Source of the DNA: Polaromonas sp. YR568
GTDB taxonomy: Bacteria; Pseudomonadota; Gammaproteobacteria; Burkholderiales; Burkholderiaceae
Direction: 5' to 3'
Length of the DNA: 5,047 bases
Assembly: GCA_945871335.1 (NCBI GenBank)
Contig: CAMBWM010000183.1
Coordinates: 1-5,047, forward strand
The position numbers and the translations under genes were made by a program. Shown in pieces: positions 1 through 3,469 of the stretch; the stretch's first letter is position 1; the number at the start of each line of letters is the position of its first letter. The notes beneath the pieces are model-generated. The model was not told the origin of the DNA. It searched no databases and saw nothing but the letters and a program-made list of their open reading frames with translations.

Positions 1-681
1 GCTTACCCGCATCTGTTCAAGAAACTACCTTACGACGTCAAGGCCGACTTTGACGTGCTGCTGCCACTGTTCAAGACCTATTTTTTCTTCACCACCGCAG
101 CCGACAGCAAATACAAAAACATGGCCGATCTGGTGGCCGATGCCAAGGCTAGCCCCGGCAAACTCAACTACGGTTCCTGGTCAGTGGGCAACCCGGTGCA
201 TCTCGGTTCGGCCCTGTTTGAGACCGTGACCGGCACCGAGATGCAGCACATCATCTACAAAGAAACCACCCAGCTTTACACCGCCGCATCGACCGGCGAG
301 CTGGCCTTTGCCATGGGCACCAGCGCCACGGCGGGCCCCTTGTACCGCGCCGGCAAGCTCAAGTTTTTGGCCATTGCAGCGCCCAAGCGACTGCCCGCCT
401 ACAAAGACGTGCCCACCGTCGCTGAAGCCGGTGGCCCCAAAGACTTCGAGGTCAGCGGCATGACCGTGATCGCCGCCCCCCGCGGTTTACCCAAGGCCGT
501 GGCGGACAAGATCAGCGCAGACATCGCCAAGGCGCTGGCCGAGCCCGACATGCGTGAGAAATTTGTCTCGTTTGGCTATGAGCTTTTTACACCCACGCGT
601 GAGCAGTTCAGCCAGTACATCCAAGCCGAGTCGGCCAGGCAAGCGGCTGTGATTCTTAAGGCCAAAGCGGCACTGGATTGA
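1..681 (+). CDS. Bug-family (TctC) tripartite tricarboxylate transporter substrate-binding protein, 5'-truncated
   Basis: The frame is open from base 1 to the TGA at 679-681, giving 226 residues. Bug proteins are usually about 320-330 residues, so roughly the first 100, including the signal peptide, lie upstream of the window. The GTG at 55 is internal, because in-frame coding with family-like residues (AYPHLFKKLPYDV) precedes it. Family features are the central segment LNYGSWSVGNPVHLGS, the KLKFLAIAAPKRLPAYKDVP stretch, and a C-terminal block of APRGLPKAVADKI followed by DMREKFVSFGYEL. Known for the family (PF03401): periplasmic, venus-flytrap capture of carboxylates or other small organic anions, either for a TctAB permease or as an orphan sensor. 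The ligand cannot be told from sequence. No TctA/TctB gene follows, so it is either an orphan, as is common in Burkholderiales, or its partners lie upstream. Confidence 0.93.
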   Translation, partial: AYPHLFKKLPYDVKADFDVLLPLFKTYFFFTTAADSKYKNMADLVADAKASPGKLNYGSWSVGNPVHLGSALFETVTGTEMQHIIYKETTQLYTAASTGELAFAMGTSATAGPLYRAGKLKFLAIAAPKRLPAYKDVPTVAEAGGPKDFEVSGMTVIAAPRGLPKAVADKISADIAKALAEPDMREKFVSFGYELFTPTREQFSQYIQAESARQAAVILKAKAALD

Positions 682-714
682 CTGCCCAGCAAGGGAGATG
701 CTGTGGAATTTACA

Positions 715-743
715 GCCTGGGCTTGGGGCGATGTGCCGCAGGC
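715..743 (+). terminator. Stem-loop downstream of the Bug gene, possible transcription end
   Basis: GCCTG (715-719) and GGC (720-722) pair with GCC (735-737) and CAGGC (739-743), an 8-bp GC-rich stem with one bulged G and a 12-base loop. It lies 34 bases after the Bug stop codon. No T-tract follows, so it is not a classical intrinsic terminator. It may only stabilise the 3' end, or it may be chance. Confidence 0.25.
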
Positions 744-807
744 TTAGAAGCTTGCTAGGCAACTCATCCGGCAAAAGCGCAGGCACTTAATGAAGAATTT
801 GGTCTGT

Positions 808-836
808 TTGACGGGTTCCGTGATGCAGAATATAAT
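808..836 (+). promoter_or_regulatory. Sigma-70 promoter of the higBA operon
   Basis: The -35 TTGACG (808-813, 5 of 6 to consensus) and -10 TATAAT (831-836, perfect) are separated by exactly 17 bases, the optimum. It is the best promoter match I found in the window. A start about 7 bases past the -10 falls at about 842-844, on the A of the toxin ATG at 843, so the toxin message is predicted to be leaderless. By analogy with other higBA operons, HigA would be expected to repress here. I see no clean palindromic operator, only the short match GAAT (828-831) with ATTC (846-849) around the -10 and start codon. Confidence 0.78.
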
Positions 837-842
837 GCGTTC

Positions 843-1121
843 ATGATTCACTCGTTCTTGTGTGTTGATACCGAGGTGCTTTTCGGCAGCAAGGCCGTAC
901 CCCGGTTCAGGAATATCGAACGCGTGGCGCGGCGCAAGCTCTTGCAACTGCATGCTGCGACCGATCTGGCCAGTTTGAGGGTTCCCCCCGGAAATCAGCT
1001 CGAAGCGCTCAAGGGCGACCGCCGGGGGCAACACAGTATTCGGGTCAACGACCAATGGCGCATCTGTTTTGTGTGGCAAGACGACGGCGCCTACCAAGTC
1101 GAAATCGTGGACTATCACTAG
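843..1121 (+). CDS. higB: HigB-family toxin of a type II toxin-antitoxin system (RelE superfamily)
   Basis: The product is 92 residues, the same length as Proteus vulgaris HigB as I recall it. It starts with the typical MIHSF and ends in VEIVDYH, so D90, Y91 and H92 coincide with the C-terminal active-site triad described for that enzyme. The central LKGDRRGQHSIRVNDQWRIC segment (residues 56-75) is the family signature, and K57 is conserved. The position of HigB H54 is E54 here, as I recall for the GraT-like subgroup. Known for the family: ribosome-dependent mRNA cleavage during translation, neutralised by HigA. The ATG at 843 is chosen because MI(K/H)SF is the family N-terminus. No Shine-Dalgarno precedes it, consistent with the promoter placing the transcript start at this codon. 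The stop TAG at 1119-1121 overlaps the higA ribosome binding site, indicating one operon with the toxin first. Confidence 0.95.
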   Translation: MIHSFLCVDTEVLFGSKAVPRFRNIERVARRKLLQLHAATDLASLRVPPGNQLEALKGDRRGQHSIRVNDQWRICFVWQDDGAYQVEIVDYH

Positions 1122-1124
1122 GAG
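1120..1124 (+). promoter_or_regulatory. Ribosome binding site of higA, overlapping the higB stop codon
   Basis: AGGAG lies 6 bases before the higA ATG (1131) and shares two bases with the TAG stop of higB. Ribosomes finishing the toxin would therefore sit at the antitoxin start. This fits coupled translation, and the strong site contrasts with the absence of one at higB. Confidence 0.85.
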
Positions 1125-1130
1125 TTAACA

Positions 1131-1439
1131 ATGGCTGAACTACTTGACGAAATTCACCCCGGCGAAATCTTGCTGGAAGACTTCATGAAGCCAATGGGCA
1201 TATCTGCCCGGCAGCTTGCGGCCGATATTGACGTGTCACCCAGCCGCATCAGCGACCTGGTCAACGGCAACCGACCGATCACGGCTGACACGGCCGTGCG
1301 GCTCGGCCTGTTTTTCAACATGGCGCCACGGTTCTGGATGAACCTGCAAACCGAGTACGACATGCGGGTGGCGGCGCGCACCTTGACCGACAAAATCGCA
1401 CCCAGGATTCGGGTTTTTCAAGCGCCTGTTGAGGCGTAA
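1131..1439 (+). CDS. higA: HigA-family antitoxin, XRE-type helix-turn-helix protein
   Basis: The product is 102 residues, normal for the HigA addiction-module antidote family. The N-terminal HPGEILLEDFMKPMGIS (residues 9-25) is the family hallmark. An XRE-type helix-turn-helix follows: ARQLAADIDVSPSRISDLVNG at about residues 26-46, with SPSRISDLVNG as the recognition helix region. ITADTAVRLGLFFNMAPRFWMNLQ (about 50-73) is the conserved helical block after it. Known for the family: it binds HigB to block its RNase activity and represses the operon promoter. It starts 9 bases after the higB stop, with AGGAG at the right spacing. A 5-bp GC-rich hairpin (CGCCT 1423-1427, loop GTTG, AGGCG 1432-1436) is embedded in its last codons, just before the TAA. 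It converges on the membrane-protein gene. Confidence 0.95.
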   Translation: MAELLDEIHPGEILLEDFMKPMGISARQLAADIDVSPSRISDLVNGNRPITADTAVRLGLFFNMAPRFWMNLQTEYDMRVAARTLTDKIAPRIRVFQAPVEA

Positions 1440-1484
1440 GGTTTGGTGCCTGGACGCTAGGGGCCGGTGCGCAGCATCCAAACC
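1440..1484. terminator. Inverted repeat between convergent genes, possible bidirectional terminator
   Basis: GGTTTGG (1440-1446) is matched perfectly by CCAAACC (1478-1484). TGC (1447-1449) pairs with GCA (1474-1476) across a bulged T1477, and a further two pairs follow after a bulged C. It begins at the base after the higA stop and ends 19 bases before the stop of the opposing membrane-protein gene. The position suits a shared transcription end. Neither strand shows a strong T-tract, so efficiency is doubtful. Confidence 0.4.
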
Positions 1485-1503
1485 AGGATTCTGTTACTTG
1501 ACT

Positions 1504-2187
1504 TTAGTGCTTCTTGGCCTTGGTGAACACGATCAGCTCGTACATCATCTTGCGATACGCAATCAGCCGCTTATTCACTTCCATCAGATCGGCTTGCAGC
1601 TCTTCGTAATTCGGATACTTTTGCTGAATCTCTTGCGGCGACTGGTCAACAAAGTCGGCATGTTCGGCTGCATTCCCATACCAACGTCTGAAGCGCGCTT
1701 GCCATTTCGTCAGATGTGGTCGAAGACCATCGTTCAGCACTCCAATTGACAACCGCACAATCTCTTCCGTCTCTTTGCGTCTGAATTTGTTGACAGGAAC
1801 GTCCTTCACGAGCTCGCGAGTGACAGTGAAGAACGTGTGCCATGAGTCGTAGACCTCCGAGATCACATCGTTCTCAAGGTCAATCGGAAGACCGATCTTC
1901 CGTGTGCTCAGTTCAACCCAAATCTTGTACGCAATCTGACGGTCAGTTTCGTTAATTGAGAGTTTTAGCTTGTTAGTGCCTATGCCGACTTCAGCCTGAT
2001 CGATTTCAAACTTCTGAAACAGGTTGCGGTATCGCATTGCCTGCCAGATAAACAATAACAAAAGAACAAGTAAGACTGCGCCCGTCACCCAACTGCTCAT
2101 CACGAAACGAACTTCTAGCGGACGCAGGAGGGTTAGCTGTAGTAGTGTTTCGGGAGCGGAGGTGGCAGCTTGTACGGCATCGACCAA
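1504..2187 (-). CDS. Single-pass membrane protein with unrecognised cytoplasmic domain, partner of the TIR protein
   Basis: I do not recognise this family. The protein is 227 residues from the preferred TTG start at 2187. A hydrophobic segment at about residues 33-51 (WVTGAVLLVLLLLFIWQAM) is followed by the basic RYRN, predicting N-out, C-in. The remaining roughly 170 residues look helical and soluble, with distinctive blocks: DRQIAYKIWVELSTRK (82-97), EVYDSW (111-116), GLRPHLTKWQARFRRWY (154-170), and a C-terminal helix (about 194-217) before a basic tail, KAKKH. There is no SIR2, SLOG, macro, caspase or HEPN Rx4-6H motif that I can see. The TTG at 2187 is preferred because AGGAG lies 8 bases before it. 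A TTG at 2211 would overlap the TIR gene by 20 bases and has no clear site. ATG at 2100 also lacks one and would begin right at the membrane segment. It follows the TIR gene by 4 bases in the same operon. Inference: membrane effector or anchor of a TIR signalling pair. Confidence 0.85.
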   Translation of the reverse strand: MVDAVQAATSAPETLLQLTLLRPLEVRFVMSSWVTGAVLLVLLLLFIWQAMRYRNLFQKFEIDQAEVGIGTNKLKLSINETDRQIAYKIWVELSTRKIGLPIDLENDVISEVYDSWHTFFTVTRELVKDVPVNKFRRKETEEIVRLSIGVLNDGLRPHLTKWQARFRRWYGNAAEHADFVDQSPQEIQQKYPNYEELQADLMEVNKRLIAYRKMMYELIVFTKAKKH

Positions 2188-2191
2188 GATG

Positions 2192-2785
2192 CTAGCTCCT
2201 GTTGTAGGCAAAGCGGGCGCGCGTGTTGTTGATCAGATGGCGTCGGGTTTGGCGACGATCGTAGGCTACTTCGATTGCTGCTTTGAGTTCACCAGAATTA
2301 GTCGGATACGGAATGCATTGGGCATAGCATGGAGTGCCAGCCGCGACACCTTCTGCATTCAAGTTGTCATTCAGTCTGTCTGGGTACGACTGGATGCCAT
2401 ATGCGTAAGAAGGCAGTTTGATGCCGAGCAGCGCGTTTGCGGGGTTGCCGAATCCGTTCCTAAGCGAGGCAGCAATCTCCCAGTCAACGTACCGGCGCTT
2501 CCAAGTGTTCTGACCAACCATGACGATGGTGACCGACGTGTTCTGCATGTAAAGCTCGCGGATGCGGCGCATTACGTAATCGGTGTCTTTGCTGTCCACG
2601 ATGTCGTTTGCCATGTCCAGCCCAAGTGCTCGGTGGGTAAAGACTTCAGCATTAGAGTATGTTTTAAGAAACGTTTGAACCTCTAACTCGTCATCGTGAT
2701 TGTAGGAGATGAAGCAGCGTCGCTTTGGCTGTGTTTGTGCTTCATACAGCAATGAAGCGAGAAGGCCATAGTTGGTCGTTGCCAT
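2192..2785 (-). CDS. ThsB-like TIR domain protein (DUF1863 / MTH538 TIR-like family)
   Basis: The product is 197 residues, similar in size to Thoeris ThsB. After about 20 leading residues, the first TIR strand and loop is RRCFISYNHDDE (22-33), the FxSY/F pattern of the family. DSKDTDYVMRRIRE (64-77) is the ThsB-type helix. NTSVTIVMVGQNTWKRRYVD (82-101) then WEIAASLRNG (102-111) closely resembles the Bacillus cereus ThsB segment as I remember it (NTSVTCVLIGSQTFNRRWVR, then YEIMKSIEKG). E103 falls on the catalytic glutamate E85 of that protein. C-terminal segments GIKLPSYAYG and the late helix ELKAAIEVAYDRRQ fit the remaining family length. Known for ThsB: on phage infection it converts NAD to ADP-ribose-derived signals that switch on a ThsA effector. 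The ATG at 2785 gives the expected N-terminus, but its ribosome site is weak (GAG 8 bases upstream). It is the first gene of the two-gene operon. Activity and signal identity are inferred. Confidence 0.9.
   Translation of the reverse strand: MATTNYGLLASLLYEAQTQPKRRCFISYNHDDELEVQTFLKTYSNAEVFTHRALGLDMANDIVDSKDTDYVMRRIRELYMQNTSVTIVMVGQNTWKRRYVDWEIAASLRNGFGNPANALLGIKLPSYAYGIQSYPDRLNDNLNAEGVAAGTPCYAQCIPYPTNSGELKAAIEVAYDRRQTRRHLINNTRARFAYNRS
2196..2200 (-). promoter_or_regulatory. Ribosome binding site that fixes the membrane-protein start at TTG 2187
   Basis: On the minus strand AGGAG sits within the last codons of the TIR gene, just before its TAG, and 8 bases upstream of TTG (2187-2185). This spacing supports the 227-residue form and suggests coupling of the two genes. 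Confidence 0.6.
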
Positions 2786-2832
2786 TGCGTTGTCTCAATC
2801 TTTCTTGTGTTGAAGAAGACCTAGGCCACTCT

Positions 2833-2856
2833 CTGCCATCTTTTTGGGCAGTTTTT
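2833..2856 (+). other. Small hairpin with T-run in the TIR gene leader
   Basis: CTGCC (2833-2837) pairs with GGCAG (2847-2851) and is followed by TTTTT (2852-2856) on the plus strand. It is terminator-like for plus-strand transcripts. No plus-strand gene is supported upstream, so it could stop antisense reads from across the TIR operon, or act as a leader hairpin in the minus-strand message. The 5-bp stem is short. Confidence 0.25.
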
Positions 2857-3310
2857 AAAGTTGCGAAGGGTGCTATCTATCGGTAACCAAACGCATTTCT
2901 AAGATTACTTAAAGCCTATCTTTTCGCTCAAGATGCACTGCTCGAAAGCAGCCTTTTGCTAACTACTGTTTCTGGTCGCTGGGAAAGCTACTCGGCCATA
3001 GGTTGGTGGGCAGTAACCACTTCAATCTTGTCATCAAATTTTTTTTCTACAAGTTGGAAAGTATGCCTAAAAGCCAATCCTGTACATTCATTCAATACTC
3101 TGCAAATTCACCAAAACTATTTTTTGGTCAAACGCCGGAAAATAAAACTTTTTTAGACTACAACGTATCGGATACTGCCGGTTACTTAAACCGCTGTGGT
3201 GGCCCGCTCCAAGCCTCGAGTTGTCCGTGGGTAAGTGCCCTATAGGGTTGGTAATTGGCCAAGCGCTGACTGATGTCACAGCCCTCTTGAACGACTGCAA
3301 TCGATGCTAA

Positions 3311-3360
3311 GCGGTCATAAATCGAAGTGAAAGACGGCCCTGACCTCGATTTACGATTGC
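3311..3360. repeat. Long imperfect inverted repeat (hairpin) in the intergenic region
   Basis: TAAATCGAAGT (3318-3328) faces ACCTCGATTTA (3343-3353), with 10 of 11 pairs. After one mismatch (A3317/C3354) pairing continues outward from 3316/3355 to 3311/3360 if G-U pairs are allowed, giving 16 of 18 pairs around a 14-base loop. The two G-U pairs work only in plus-strand RNA. The loop holds GACGGC (3333-3338), which is complementary to GCCGTC (3368-3373) just downstream, so an alternative fold or pseudoknot is possible. It lies about 110 bases past the xdhB stop. Function is unknown: structured RNA, protein-binding site or mobile-element remnant. Confidence 0.5.
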
Positions 3361-3380
3361 CCACGATGCCGTCCGTGGGG

Positions 3381-3402
3381 AAAAAAAAACCGGCCGGCCG
3401 CG
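3381..3402 (-). terminator. GC palindrome followed by T9, possible xdhB terminator
   Basis: Read on the minus strand, a GC-only block containing GGCCGGCC is followed immediately by nine T residues (3389-3381), about 70 bases after the xdhB stop. The order of GC-rich sequence then U-tract is that of an intrinsic terminator. The only hairpin within the block is CGG-CCGG-CCG, a 3-bp stem, so the call is weak. On the plus strand it reads as A9 before the palindrome. Confidence 0.3.
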
Positions 3403-3469
3403 CATGAGTTAGTGGAGTATGCGGGTGGCAACATCCCGTCACCATGACCAACACCAAGTCGGTCAATAG

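Larger units (their letters stand above)
2786..3469. other. Gene-free 684-base intergenic region between xdhB and the TIR operon
   Basis: I find no convincing gene here. Open frames of 66-94 codons exist on both strands but lack ribosome sites, and their products look like nothing I know. About 2880-3180 is AT-rich (35-40% GC in sampled lines) with T8, T6 and A/T runs, and the part next to xdhB is more GC-rich. Besides the separately listed elements there are hairpins CTGCT/AGCAG (2938-2951, loop CGAA), ACCAAAA/TTTTGGT (3110-3128, perfect 7 bp, loop CTATT) and CGGTT/AACCG (3179-3193). The TIR promoter should lie in the TIR-proximal part, but only a poor candidate is visible on the minus strand: TTGAGC at 2931-2926, then TAATCT 18 bases later. 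Low GC and the lack of genes suggest acquired DNA or decayed sequence. Confidence 0.6.

Noticed and set aside
744..1118. 124-codon minus-strand frame opposite higB
   Set aside because: higB has full-length family identity, an intact C-terminal DYH and a strong promoter, and the antisense frame has no support.
2024..2686. 220-codon open frame on the plus strand, antisense to the TIR gene
   Set aside because: It is opposite a clearly conserved TIR domain, its product has no recognisable domain, and I see no ribosome site for it. It is a shadow of the GC-biased coding strand.
2902..2931. TTGAGC / TAATCT as a promoter for the TIR operon on the minus strand
   Set aside because: Only 4 of 6 and 3 of 6 matches with an 18-base spacer, too weak to list as a promoter. 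It is mentioned only in the intergenic entry.
2956..3245. 66- and 80-codon plus-strand frames in the AT-rich region
   Set aside because: Overlapping frames with no ribosome site. Phe/Leu/Lys richness follows from T and A runs and not from protein-like conservation.
3223..3379. Direct repeat GTCCGTGGG at 3223-3231 and 3371-3379
   Set aside because: Only 9 bases and two copies, with unlike flanks. Not enough to call an attachment site or target duplication.
3182..3466. 94-codon minus-strand frame just downstream of xdhB
   Set aside because: TTG start with no Shine-Dalgarno, an odd composition with FFF and Cys-Cys-His runs, and overlap with the long hairpin. The product resembles nothing I know.
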